Below, one piece after another: positions 43,703-52,531 of a stretch of 64,000 bases of DNA. The notes beneath the pieces are model-generated. The model searched no databases. It was not told the origin of the DNA and saw only the letters and a list, made by a program, of their open reading frames with translations. The translations under genes and the position numbers were made by a program. The DNA is from Streptomyces sp. PKU-EA00015 (GTDB lineage: Bacteria > Actinomycetota > Actinomycetes > Streptomycetales > Streptomycetaceae), in NCBI RefSeq assembly GCF_013387495.1, contig NZ_JABZEE010000004.1:124001-188000 (forward strand), written 5' to 3'. The stretch's first letter is position 1. Each line of letters begins with the position of its first letter.

Positions 43703-45325
43703 TCACAGACTCGCGTCGCGGTGCGTGGGACGGCCGTCGAGGACCGTGAGGAGGGCGGGCAGGTCCGGCAGATCGGTGGCCGCGGTGGTGAGCGGGTTGT
43801 CGGCGAGGACCGTCAGGTCGGCGCGGAAGCCCACGGCGATCCGGCCGGCCTCGTGCTCCTCGCCCGCCGCGTAGGCGGCGTCGATGGTCATGCCCTGGAG
43901 GGCCTCCAGCGCGGTCAGCGCCTGCTCCGGACGGTGCGGGGGCTGGGTGAGGTCGCGGCTCGGCCTGCGGTGGCGGGCACCGGCCATGACGCCCAGCGGC
44001 GGGTAGGGCGCGATCGGCCAGTCCGAGCCCAGGACCACGGTGGCGCCGGAGTCCCGCAGGTCGCGGCAGCGCCACGCGCGCGAGGCGCGCTCCTCGCCGA
44101 GGCGGCGCGACCAGTTGTCGGTGTGGTCGGCGCGGGTGAAGTCGCAGCAGTGGGTGGGCTGCATGGACGCGATGACGCCGAGTTCGGCGAAGCGGCTCAG
44201 AGTGTCGTCGGGCACGGTCTCGATGTGCTCGATCCGGTGCCGTGGCCCGCGCTCCCCGGCGGCCCTCGCCTTCTCGACCGCGTCGAGGGCATGCCGTACG
44301 GCGGCGTCACCGATGGCGTGCGTGGCGGTGGGCACGCCGGCCCGGTGGAACTCGCCCACGGCGGCGGTGTAGGCCTCGGGGTCCGGCCAGAAGGCGTGGG
44401 CGGACTCGCCGTGGCAGTCGGGGCGTTCCAGCCAGGCGGTGCCGTTGTCGACGGTGCCGTCCATGAACAGCTTGACCCCGTCGGTCCGCCACAGCGCACC
44501 GCCGGCGCCCTGCTGCTCGATGAGCGCGCGCAGGCCGTCGGCGTCGGTGCCGGGCTGGCACCAGGGCGCGACCCGCAGCCGCAGCGGCAGCTCTCCGGCC
44601 GCGTCGAGGTCGGAGTAGAGGGCCACGCTGTCGCCGTTGGCGTCCATGGCGTGGCCGCCCGTGAGTCCCGCCGCGGCCATGCCGCGCAGGGCGGCGGCGA
44701 GCCGGGCGCGGCGCTCCTCGCGCGTCGGCCGGGGGGCGGCACGCTCGACGAGTTCGCAGGCGGCGTCCTCCAGGAGCAGGCCGGTGGGGCGGCCCTTGTC
44801 GTCACAGACGACCTCGGCGGCCTGGTCGAAGGTCCGCGGCCCGTCGACGCCGGCGAGTTCGAGCGCGCGCGGGCTCGCCAGCATGGAGTGCGCGTCGAAG
44901 AGCTGGAGAAGCGCCGGGACGCCGTCGAGCACGGGTGCCAGGGCCGCGGCTTCGACGGGCCTGCCCCCGAAGACGTTCGGGTCCAGGCCCCAGCCGTGCA
45001 GCCACGCGCCGGGGGCGAGGTTCCGCACCGCGCCGGCCAGTGCCTCGCGCACCTGGGCCAGGTCGGTGCAGCCCGACAGGTCGAGACCGTGCGTCAACTC
45101 CGCGCCCGAGACGGGATGGAGGTGCCCGTCGACCAGGCCGGGGGTCACCACGGCCCCCTTGAGGTCGACCACCGTCGTCGAGGAGTCCGCGAGCGCCCGT
45201 ATCCGGCGGTCGTCTCCCAGTGCCGAGATCCGTCCTGCGGACACCGACAGGGCGGTCTCCGGCAGGAACTCGCCGGTGACCGGGTCGAGCAGGCGGCCGG
45301 AGAGCAGGACGAGAGGGGTGCGCAC
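43703..45325 (-). CDS. Amidohydrolase (YtcJ-like, metal-dependent)
   Basis: 540 residues of the composite-domain amidohydrolase superfamily: an N-terminal beta sandwich, VVTPGLVDGHLHPV (HxH metal motif, about 65), KLFMDGTVDNGTAW (about 280), THAIGDAAV, HRIEHIE and GSDWPIAPYPPLGV. YtcJ-like enzymes hydrolyse amides or cyclic imides; exact substrate unknown. No signal peptide. Downstream of the repeat-bearing region and near a purine-type permease and C45 hydrolase, which could form a small scavenging set. Confidence 0.9.
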   Translation of the reverse strand: MRTPLVLLSGRLLDPVTGEFLPETALSVSAGRISALGDDRRIRALADSSTTVVDLKGAVVTPGLVDGHLHPVSGAELTHGLDLSGCTDLAQVREALAGAVRNLAPGAWLHGWGLDPNVFGGRPVEAAALAPVLDGVPALLQLFDAHSMLASPRALELAGVDGPRTFDQAAEVVCDDKGRPTGLLLEDAACELVERAAPRPTREERRARLAAALRGMAAAGLTGGHAMDANGDSVALYSDLDAAGELPLRLRVAPWCQPGTDADGLRALIEQQGAGGALWRTDGVKLFMDGTVDNGTAWLERPDCHGESAHAFWPDPEAYTAAVGEFHRAGVPTATHAIGDAAVRHALDAVEKARAAGERGPRHRIEHIETVPDDTLSRFAELGVIASMQPTHCCDFTRADHTDNWSRRLGEERASRAWRCRDLRDSGATVVLGSDWPIAPYPPLGVMAGARHRRPSRDLTQPPHRPEQALTALEALQGMTIDAAYAAGEEHEAGRIAVGFRADLTVLADNPLTTAATDLPDLPALLTVLDGRPTHRDASL

Positions 45326-45460
45326 AGCGGCTCCTCGAAGAAGGGGGTGGGGGAGAGGGGAGGTTGGGGGTACCGGACGGCGCGGCGGACGGGGCCGTGA
45401 CCGCCGGCTGCCCAGGCCGGTGTCGATGGCTCGGCCGAGCGGGCGGCGGGCACGGCGTCC

Positions 45461-45685
45461 GTGTCCGGTTGAGGAGTGGGTCGCAGACCGGGGATCGGTG
45501 TCCGGCGGCAGGGCCTGCGGCAGTGTCCGGGCCGGAGCCGGCGACAGGCCCGAATCGGTGTCCGGTTCCTGAGTCGGGGGCGGTGCCGCGGCGGTGTCCG
45601 GGCCGGAGTGGGCGGAAGGCCCGAGGTCCGTGTCCGGTTCAGGATCCGGCGGCAGGCCCGGCCTCCGTGTCCGTGTCCGTGTCCG
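45461..45685. repeat. Degenerate tandem repeat of about 36 bases, anchored on GTGTCCG
   Basis: GTGTCCG begins at 45461, 45498, 45533, 45558, 45594, 45630, 45667, 45673 and 45679. Most spacings are 35-37 bases (12 codons), ending in a 6-base run (GTGTCC three times). On the minus strand the units encode PDTD-type peptides. The repeat spans the 3' end of the TetR gene and most of the 313-base gap before the amidohydrolase gene. Confidence 0.7.
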
Positions 45686-46340
45686 TGCCAGGGCCGGCGG
45701 AGTCGGTGGGCGGAGGGGCCAACATGCCGGCAGGCAGGCCCAGTTCGCGCTCCGCCGTCGTGACGGCCATGCGCGTCACGGCCTCGGGCCGGTTGCTGGT
45801 GTCGGTGTTGGCATGGGCGCCGAGGCCGTCGAGTACCACCAGGATCTGAATGGTCGTCACATACGGGTCACCAGTGCGGAATTCGTCGCGCTCGACGCCC
45901 TCGCGGATGAGGTCTGCCAGCCGCTCGCGCCAGGCGGCCTCCTGCGCGGCGACCCGGTCGCGCAGAACGGGCCGGTAGCGGCTGAGGTGCCGTGCGTTGA
46001 TCCAGAGCCGGCTGATGTTGTCGTACGCCTCGCCCGTCGCGTGCGCGAAGAACCGCGCCAGGCGCTGGGTGGGGGTGGTCCCGTCCGGTCCCCCGGCCGG
46101 CAGGAGCGTGTCGAGCTCGGCGCTCGCGGCGCTGCCGAACGCCTCCGCCACGAGGTCCTCCGCCGACGGGAAGTAGTGACTGATCAGCCCCGGCCGGACG
46201 TCGAGCTCTTCGGCGATCCGCCGCAGCGTGACGCACTCCAGTCCTTCGATCAGGGCGACGGCCGCGGCCGCTTCGACGATTTCCGCACGTCGGGCCTCCG
46301 GAGATTTGCGAACTCGTTTGCGCTGAACGCTTGACGACAT
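45639..46340 (-). CDS. TetR/AcrR family regulator with a repeat-encoded C-terminal tail
   Basis: 233 residues from ATG 46340. N-terminal TetR helix-turn-helix (ARRAEIVEAAAAVALIEGLE, LRRIAEELDVRPGLISHYF) and a ligand domain to about residue 205. The last 25 residues (DSAGPGTDTDTDTEAGPAAGS) are encoded by the tandem repeat that continues past the stop, so tail length probably varies between strains. Divergent from the NCS1 permease and C45 hydrolase genes, which it likely represses. Confidence 0.9.
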   Translation of the reverse strand: MSSSVQRKRVRKSPEARRAEIVEAAAAVALIEGLECVTLRRIAEELDVRPGLISHYFPSAEDLVAEAFGSAASAELDTLLPAGGPDGTTPTQRLARFFAHATGEAYDNISRLWINARHLSRYRPVLRDRVAAQEAAWRERLADLIREGVERDEFRTGDPYVTTIQILVVLDGLGAHANTDTSNRPEAVTRMAVTTAERELGLPAGMLAPPPTDSAGPGTDTDTDTEAGPAAGS

Positions 46341-46351
46341 ACCCCGGATAC

Positions 46352-46371
46352 TATTGAGTGTGCGACCAATA
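46352..46371. promoter_or_regulatory. TATTG-N10-CAATA dyad between TetR and permease genes
   Basis: Short inverted repeat in the 68-base divergent gap, placed where a TetR dimer could block both promoters. Only 5-base arms, so tentative. Confidence 0.4.
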
Positions 46372-46408
46372 AGCAAGCAGGTGGGTAGACCAGCACCCGG
46401 AGGGCCCC

Positions 46409-47866
46409 ATGGCGTCCACGATTCCCGACCCGCTCCCAGGCGCGCCCGCCGCGCACGAGGCGACCGCGCCGCCCGAGCACCGCGCGGGCCGTATCGAGGC
46501 CCACGGCATCGACCACATCCCCGACGCGGAACGGCGCGGCCGCCCCCGGGAGCTCTTCTCCGTCTGGGCCGCGGCGAACGTCAACTACCTCAGCCTCGTG
46601 ATCGGAGGCGCGCTGGTCCTCATGGGCCTGAACCTCTGGCAGGCCGTCGCCGTGATCATCGCGGGCAACCTCCTGTGGGTGTTCACCGGACTGGTCGCCA
46701 CCTCCGGCCCGGCCTCCGGCACCCCCAGTGAGGTGATCACCCGGGCCCTCTTCGGCGTGATCGGCAACCGGGTGCAGAACGCCCTCGTCGGCTGGACGGT
46801 CTCCGTCTGCTACTTCGCCCTCAACCTGGCCGCCGCAGCGGTCGCCGCCTTCGCCCTTGTCGAGAGGGCCGGCATCCCCGCGAGCGCGGGAGTCAAGGTC
46901 GCCGTCGTCGTGGTCATCGCCGCGATCACCCTGACCATCAGCGTCGTCGGACACGGACTGATCGTGAAGCTCTACCTTCCGATCACCCTGGGACTGGCCG
47001 CCGCCTTCGCCGTCGTCGCCTACAGCGTGATCGGGCACACCGACTTCTCGTACACCCCCGCCGAGCCGCTGACCGGCCTCGACCTGTGGGCGACCGTCAT
47101 CGCCGCCCTCACGATGATGGCCTCGGGCCCGCTGTCCTACACCACCAGCGCCGACTTCGCCCGCTACCTGCCCCGTTCGACGTCCCGGAAGGCGGTCGCC
47201 GGCTGGACCGCGCTCGGCGCCTTCGTGCCCAGCGTCATCGTCTGCTCCCTGGGCGCGTTCGCCGCGACCGCCGTCGACATGACCGACCCGCAGCGCGGTC
47301 TCGAGACGATCCTGCCCGGCTGGTTCACCCCCGTGTTCCTGCTCGCCCTGGTGCTCGGCACCATCTCCATCAACGCCCTCACGGCCTACAGCGCGGGCCT
47401 GGCCCTCCAGGCCGTCGGCCTGCGCATCCGCCGCTCCGTCAGCGTGATCTTCGACGGAATCGCCGCCGTCTCCATGACTCTGTACGGACTGCTCGTCTCC
47501 AACTTCCTCGACACCGTCAGCAACGCCCTCCAGATGATCGTCGTCCTGATAGGCCCCGGCATGGCCGTCTACGCCACCGACGTCGTGCTGCGCAAGGGCC
47601 GTTACGACGGCCTGGCGCTCACGGACGAGACTCCCCGGAGCCCGTTCTGGTACACCGCCGGCGTCAACTGGGCCGGCGTCGTCGGCCTCATGGCGGGCGT
47701 GACCGCGGCCGCCCTCTGCGTCAACACCCTCTACACCGGTCCGATCGCCGCTGCCCTGGGCGGCCTGGACCTCTCCCTGCCCGCCGGCATGACCGTCTCC
47801 GCGCTCGTCTACGCCGTCCTGATGCGCAACGACCGCACTGTGCTCGCCGCGAGGGCCGGGGCATGA
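46409..47866 (+). CDS. NCS1 family permease (cytosine/purine type)
   Basis: 485 residues, about 12 membrane segments. NCS1 landmarks: RELFSVWAAANVNYLSLVIG near the start, TSADFARYLPRSTSRKAVAG in the middle, and a hydrophilic N-terminal tail. Imports nucleobases, hydantoins, allantoin or related heterocycles with Na+ or H+. CGGAGG precedes the ATG. Its stop overlaps the next ATG as ATGA, so it is translationally coupled to the C45 hydrolase. Controlled presumably by the divergent TetR. Confidence 0.92.
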   Translation: MASTIPDPLPGAPAAHEATAPPEHRAGRIEAHGIDHIPDAERRGRPRELFSVWAAANVNYLSLVIGGALVLMGLNLWQAVAVIIAGNLLWVFTGLVATSGPASGTPSEVITRALFGVIGNRVQNALVGWTVSVCYFALNLAAAAVAAFALVERAGIPASAGVKVAVVVVIAAITLTISVVGHGLIVKLYLPITLGLAAAFAVVAYSVIGHTDFSYTPAEPLTGLDLWATVIAALTMMASGPLSYTTSADFARYLPRSTSRKAVAGWTALGAFVPSVIVCSLGAFAATAVDMTDPQRGLETILPGWFTPVFLLALVLGTISINALTAYSAGLALQAVGLRIRRSVSVIFDGIAAVSMTLYGLLVSNFLDTVSNALQMIVVLIGPGMAVYATDVVLRKGRYDGLALTDETPRSPFWYTAGVNWAGVVGLMAGVTAAALCVNTLYTGPIAAALGGLDLSLPAGMTVSALVYAVLMRNDRTVLAARAGA

Positions 47867-48945
47867 GCGGCCGTACGGTCCTGCGGATCGCCGGGGACAG
47901 TCCGTGGAAGCGTGGCCACGAACGCGGCCGCCGGGTCCGTGACGAAATCGCCCGAGCGTGGGGCGTCTACGCGAAGCTCTTCGAGACCGTCGCGGCGGGG
48001 AGCGGCAGGACGCTCGACGTTCCCGCGCTCGCCCGGCGCACGGCCGACGCGACCCGCGCGTGGGCGCCGGAGCCGGTCGAGGAGATGGAAGGGGTCGCCG
48101 AGGGCGCCGGAGTGCCGTTCTGGACGATCGCCGCGCTCAACGCACGCACCGAGATCCTCGCCGAGGCGGGCGCGCCCCGCGCCGGTGAATGCTCCACGCT
48201 GGTCCGCACCGGCACCCGGACCACCGGCGGCCAGTGCTGGGACTGGCACGAGGAACTCGCCGACGCCTGGCACATCCAGACCGTCAGCGGCGGCACCCGG
48301 AACTTCGCGGGCATCACCGAGCACGGCATCCTCGCGAAGATCGGTGTCAACGACGCCGGGGTGGGCGTGCTGTTCAACATCCTCGGTCACCGGGACGACG
48401 CGGCCACCGGCGTGCCCGTCCACCTCGTGGCCCGCCATGTCCTCGGCACCGCAGGGTCGTTCGAGGAGGCCGTCGGCATCCTCACCGGAGCTCCGGTCTC
48501 CGCCTCGACGGTCATGACCGTCGTGACCGCCGACCGCGCGGCGTCCGTCGAGACGAGCCCGGCGGGCTCCGCGGTGATCACGCCGGACGACCGAGGGTGG
48601 CTCGTGCGCACCAACCACTTCCTCGATCCCGCCCTCGCCACCGGTGAACTGCGCGGGCGGCGCGCGCCGGAGACCTACGACCGGCACCGCCTGCTCACGG
48701 CGCGGGTGCTCGGCCGTCCGGGTCCCGACGGGCCCGACGACCTCGCCCGACTGCTCACGGCCCACCGGGACGACGGCGCCGAGGTGTGCTGCCACGCACC
48801 GGAGGGAGGCGCGCTGGGCACCCGATGGGCGACGCTGGCCACCGTCGCGGTGGACCCGGCAGAACGGCGGCTCCAGGTGCACGAGGGCGGTCCGTGCTCG
48901 GCACGGCCGTCGGCGTGGACACCGGTCACCGCGCCGATGCCCTGA
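47863..48945 (+). CDS. C45 family (acyl-CoA:6-APA acyltransferase-like) Ntn hydrolase
   Basis: 360 residues. The proenzyme sequence to about residue 109 is followed by GECSTLVRTG: Cys110 is the expected autoprocessing nucleophile of the peptidase C45 family, related to penicillin acyltransferase. Later blocks GQCWDWHEELADAW and RTNHFLDPA fit the family. Such enzymes cleave or form linear amide bonds. Coupled (ATGA) to a nucleobase-type permease, implying the imported compound is the substrate. Followed 18 bases later by a terminator. Confidence 0.9.
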   Translation: MSGRTVLRIAGDSPWKRGHERGRRVRDEIARAWGVYAKLFETVAAGSGRTLDVPALARRTADATRAWAPEPVEEMEGVAEGAGVPFWTIAALNARTEILAEAGAPRAGECSTLVRTGTRTTGGQCWDWHEELADAWHIQTVSGGTRNFAGITEHGILAKIGVNDAGVGVLFNILGHRDDAATGVPVHLVARHVLGTAGSFEEAVGILTGAPVSASTVMTVVTADRAASVETSPAGSAVITPDDRGWLVRTNHFLDPALATGELRGRRAPETYDRHRLLTARVLGRPGPDGPDDLARLLTAHRDDGAEVCCHAPEGGALGTRWATLATVAVDPAERRLQVHEGGPCSARPSAWTPVTAPMP

Positions 48946-48962
48946 GCCGGCCGCACGCGAAG

Positions 48963-48995
48963 GAGCCGGTCCGCGGTGGCCCCGCGGCCCGGCTC
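48963..48995 (+). terminator. Stem-loop terminator after the permease/hydrolase operon
   Basis: 48963-48976 pairs with 48982-48995 with one mismatch around a 5-base loop. Confidence 0.65.
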
Positions 48996-49131
48996 GCCGG
49001 TGTGTCCGGGTCGGTGAGCGCCCCGGTCGGGTCCGGCACGCCATCGCGGCCCGTGTCCCGCCGCGAAACGAGTGATCGCGGCGAGCGTGGCCGGACGGGC
49101 GGACTTCGAGACCACCCGGGGGCCTCGGTGC

Positions 49132-49959
49132 TCACTCGGGCACGGACTGTCCGACCAGAGCGCGGGTCAGCTCCATGAGGCGACGCCGAGCAGAGCCGTC
49201 GTAGGCCTGCTCGTGCGCCCGGGCGTCCGTGAACTGGTCGAAGTAGCGGCCGGTCGTGGATTGCAGAGCCGGATCGGTGATCAGCCGGACGGTCGGCCGT
49301 ACCCCCTCCTCGACGCCGGTCACAGGCGTGAGGCCGTATGCGCGTACGCCCTCGGTGTCCATCAGATGCGCCGGGTGAAGGGCGTTCACCGTGACACCGG
49401 TGCCGGCGAGTTCGGCCGCCAGCTCGAAGGTCGCCATGATCATCGCGAGCTTGCTGCGGCAATAGGCGCGCAGCCCCTCGTACCCGTGCTCCAGCATCAC
49501 GTCGTCGAAGTCGACGGCCTCCTGGCCGATCGAGGCCACGTTCACCACGCAGGCCGGCGCGGACGCGGTGAGCAGCGGCAGCAGTTCGCGGGTGAGAGCG
49601 TACGGGGCGAGGTGGTTCACGGCGAAGCGCAGCTCGTGCCCCTGCCTGCTCACCTCGCGCCGCAGGGGCTCGGAACCGCCGCCGGCCACCGCGTTGTTGA
49701 CCAGGGCGTCGAGCCGTGGCTCCCGCTCCCGCACGCCGGCGGCCATCGCGCGCACCTGGTCGAGGTCGGACAGATCCGCGAGGTAGATGCGGACGGGGGC
49801 GTCGGGGACGGTGGCGCGTATCTCGGCCGCGACGGCGTCGAGGCGGGCGCGGTCGCGGCCGTGGAGCAGGACGGTGTGTGCCTGAGCGGCGAGGTGGAGT
49901 GCGATGCCGCGGCCCAGCCCCTGGGTCGCGCCGGTGATCAGGACGGTGCGTCGGTTCAT
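49132..49959 (-). CDS. Short-chain dehydrogenase/reductase
   Basis: 275 residues. NAD(P) motif TGATQGLGRGIALHLA (TGxxxGxG), NNAVAG, and the catalytic set Asn, Ser in NVASIGQ and YCRSK (YxxxK). The Ala-for-Gly change in NNAVAGG is minor. Cytoplasmic oxidoreductase of unknown substrate; the Arg after TGATQGLGRG and HGRDR suggest NADP preference, by inference. Start MNRRTVLITG at 49959. Confidence 0.92.
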   Translation of the reverse strand: MNRRTVLITGATQGLGRGIALHLAAQAHTVLLHGRDRARLDAVAAEIRATVPDAPVRIYLADLSDLDQVRAMAAGVREREPRLDALVNNAVAGGGSEPLRREVSRQGHELRFAVNHLAPYALTRELLPLLTASAPACVVNVASIGQEAVDFDDVMLEHGYEGLRAYCRSKLAMIMATFELAAELAGTGVTVNALHPAHLMDTEGVRAYGLTPVTGVEEGVRPTVRLITDPALQSTTGRYFDQFTDARAHEQAYDGSARRRLMELTRALVGQSVPE

Positions 49960-50130
49960 GGCGGCAGCCTGACAGGCGCGTGCGGGGCCCGGGAGTGTGT
50001 GCTGAGCCTGGTGTCGCCACCACCAGGCACGGCTGCCGGGCACCCGACGCACGCGGTCCGCTCGCTCCGGTCTTCGCCCAACTGCTGCGCGACGAAGGGC
50101 AGCGCACCCTGTTCACGGACGCACGTGCCA

Positions 50131-50163
50131 TCGGCGCCCCGGTTCACAGAACCGGGGCGCCGA
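50131..50163 (-). terminator. Stem-loop terminator, 14-base perfect stem
   Basis: 50131-50144 pairs with 50150-50163 around CACAG, 5 bases beyond the stop at 50168. It marks the end of the MFS/small-gene transcript. Confidence 0.8.
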
Positions 50164-50167
50164 CGGC

Positions 50168-50355
50168 TCAGGCGTCACCGTTGCGGCGACGGTCGAGGAC
50201 GCGGCGCTCGGCCTCCTCCACGACGAGGCGTGCGGCCGGGTCCTCGTCGTGGGCCCGGACCGACGCCCGGACCAGCGCAGTTGGAACAGCGCGGGGGCGC
50301 ACGGCGCCCGGAGGGGCTGCACGGGCTCCGGATCGGCCGGCGCGAACGCGTTCAC
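50168..50355 (-). pseudogene. Small gene coupled to the MFS exporter, apparently frameshifted
   Basis: GTG 50355 overlaps the MFS stop as GTGA and begins VNAFAPADPEPVQPLRAPCA, then PALFQLRW; the neighbouring frame then carries RASVRAHDEDPAARLVVEEA, RRVLDRRRNGDA and a stop at 50168, right before a strong terminator. The two halves fit one protein of about 62 residues with a 1-base loss (or 2-base gain) near 50260-50285. Without repair, frame 1 gives an 80-residue product ending inside the terminator, which is less likely. Family unknown. Confidence 0.45.
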
Positions 50356-51581
50356 GTGCCCGTCCCCTCCCCACCGACGGTGCGGGCGCGGGCCACGAAC
50401 GGGCGCGACACGACGGTGATCGCCAGCGACACCGCGGCGAGGGCGGTGATCGCGGTGCCGGGGGCGACGTGGTGGGCGACGCCGCCGGCGACCGCCGCAC
50501 CGAGACCCTGGCAGGTCATCCGGCCGGCGGACTCGACGCCCTGAACCTGACCGCGGACCGGGCCGGGCGTCAGCTCGAGGAGCTGCTCCTGCAGAGGCAG
50601 GGTGGCGGCGAAGCCGACGCCGGCGGCGAACACGGCCGCTGCCGCGACGGGCACCGGCGGATACGTCACGAACAGCAGGAACGGGGCGGCGAGCAGCAGC
50701 CGCAGGGGGAAGGCGCAGCGGCGTCGCCGGTCGGCGGTGAGCAGACGGCCCACGGTCAGGTCCCCGAGCAGCATGCCTGCCGATCCGGCGGCCAGGAGAG
50801 GGCCGGCACCGCGGGGGTCGTAGGAGATGAACAGGGCCTCGCAACCGACGATCAGCCCGTTGGGAACCCACAGGTTCAGCAGGAGCGCCCGTCGGCCGGA
50901 GTGGGAGAAGAGCGCGATGTTCGTGCTCCAAGTACGGCGCAGTCCGGGGCGCTTGGTGAGACGGATCGAGTGCTCCCTGACGGTGGCCGCCACCACGACG
51001 AGCCCGAGACCGTTCAGGACCGCGGCGACGGTGAAGAGTCCTTGGGGGCCGACGTGTCGCAGCAGCACGGCGCCGAGGGCGTAGCCGAGGATCGCCGTGC
51101 CGCCGGAGGTGATGTTCATGAGCGAACGCGCCGGAGTGTACGCGGAGGCCGGCACGACCTCCGCGAGCAGCCCCAGCCGTGTGCCGGTCGCCAGCGACTG
51201 GAAGAACCCCAGCACCAGCAGCAGTCCGAACCGGACGGTCAGTGGCAGGCCCGGAACCGCCTGCGCGGCGACGCCCGCGACCGAGGCGAACTGGAGCGCG
51301 ACGACGGTCCGTCGCGGCCGCCTCCCGTCCGCGACCGACATCAGGGTCAGCGCTCCGAGCACCGTCGCGAACGTGGCGCCGTACATGCTCACGGCCGTCA
51401 GGAAGGGCGAACCTGTCTCGTGGTCGACCAGGGTGCCGAGTGCGAAGCCCGACAGGGTGCTCGCGGCGACCGACAAGGTGAAGCTGGAGCAGAGGCCGGT
51501 GAACTCGCTGTTGCGCAGCAGTTCGCGATAGCCGGTGGTGGGCACGGAGGGCGACGTGGGAGCGGGGGCGTCAGAGGGCAT
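50352..51581 (-). CDS. MFS transporter
   Basis: 409 residues, about 11-12 membrane segments; loop motif LMSVADGRRPRRTVVA between TM2 and TM3. ATG 51581 follows GGAGG. Resembles the enterobactin exporter/macrolide-efflux branch of MFS, so export of a small molecule is likely; substrate unknown. Overlaps a small downstream gene by GTGA. Confidence 0.9.
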   Translation of the reverse strand: MPSDAPAPTSPSVPTTGYRELLRNSEFTGLCSSFTLSVAASTLSGFALGTLVDHETGSPFLTAVSMYGATFATVLGALTLMSVADGRRPRRTVVALQFASVAGVAAQAVPGLPLTVRFGLLLVLGFFQSLATGTRLGLLAEVVPASAYTPARSLMNITSGGTAILGYALGAVLLRHVGPQGLFTVAAVLNGLGLVVVAATVREHSIRLTKRPGLRRTWSTNIALFSHSGRRALLLNLWVPNGLIVGCEALFISYDPRGAGPLLAAGSAGMLLGDLTVGRLLTADRRRRCAFPLRLLLAAPFLLFVTYPPVPVAAAAVFAAGVGFAATLPLQEQLLELTPGPVRGQVQGVESAGRMTCQGLGAAVAGGVAHHVAPGTAITALAAVSLAITVVSRPFVARARTVGGEGTGT

Positions 51582-51829
51582 GAAAAAACCTCCGGACGCG
51601 TGCACTGCCGCGCCGAAGGCCAACTCACGTGATTCTAGCAGGCCGTTGGGGCGGTGGGTGGGTTCACACCGGGGGCGTGGCGAGCCGTTTGCGCCTCGCA
51701 CACATATGTTTGTCTCTCATGTGACGAGATGTCATAGGGGGCATTCGGGTGGTAAACGGCCCGCACCGCAACTGCGCGAACCAGTCCGGCAGTCCTCCTC
51801 ATCAGTTGCACGACACCGAGGAGGTACGC

Positions 51830-52165
51830 ATGAACAGCGGACAGGCATCCACCATCGCTCCGGTCGCGAGCTCGGCGTTCGACCACTACCGCTTCCCCGG
51901 AGCCCTCGTCGACGACCCCGGGACGTCGCACATCTCCTACGACGGCCTGGATTCCGGCGACTACGTGCTGCCCGCCCCCGACCCCGGCCGGCGCGTCTCC
52001 CTGCCACTGGAGCCGGCGGACCGGCGTCGCCTGGACCTGCACGCCGCGCTGACCACCGCGGGCATCGCGCCGCTTCCGGGCGATCTGGCGGCGATCGAGG
52101 CACTGTGCACGCTGGACGACACCACCCACGCCGCACTCCAGCGGTGGATCACCCGCTGCCTGTGA
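51830..52165 (+). CDS. Small protein of unknown function
   Basis: 111 residues from ATG 51830, which has GAGGAGGT 5 bases upstream. Sequence: SSAFDHYRFPGALVDDPGTS, YVLPAPDPGRRVSLPLEPAD, then a helical C-terminal part (LAAIEALCTLDDTTHAALQR). No signal peptide. Looks like a compact soluble regulator-size protein; no family recognised. The longer open frame from 51749 is ignored because of the excellent internal ribosome site. Confidence 0.7.
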   Translation: MNSGQASTIAPVASSAFDHYRFPGALVDDPGTSHISYDGLDSGDYVLPAPDPGRRVSLPLEPADRRRLDLHAALTTAGIAPLPGDLAAIEALCTLDDTTHAALQRWITRCL

Positions 52166-52374
52166 TCCGCAGGCGGGCATCCGCGCCGGACAGTGGGCGG
52201 ACCAGGGCGCTGCGGGCCGGATCACCCTCCATGATCCGGCCCCGACGACCGGCAGCCGTTGCCGGCGGCCACGGCGCGAGTCCACACGACCGGCAGGCCC
52301 CCTCAGGCGGCGGTGGCCACGAGTTGCGCGGCCGACGGGCCTGATGCGCGACGGGACATGGACCGTCTGAGCGC

Positions 52375-52446
52375 TGTCGCCCGTCGCCCGTCGCCCGTCG
52401 CCCGCCGCCCGGCGAGCGACGCGCGACGCGCGACGCGCGACGCCGG
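52375..52446. repeat. Seven-base simple repeats, GTCGCCC then GCGACGC
   Basis: About five copies of GTCGCCC/GCCGCCC (52376-52411) are followed by three to four of GCGACGC (52424-52446); the two runs are partly complementary and could fold together. They fill part of the 366-base gap between the 111-residue protein and proline iminopeptidase; no gene seen there. Confidence 0.6.
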
Positions 52447-52531
52447 CAATCTCCGTACCGTCGGCCAGTGGTCGGCTTGTAGTGTGGTCGGCTTGTGCCT
52501 GTCGACGCACGCGACGAAGGAGAGCCACGCC

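Noticed and set aside
45461..45685. CRISPR array
   Set aside because: Repeat units are degenerate, spacers are not unique and of constant length, and no cas gene is present; it is a coding tandem repeat.
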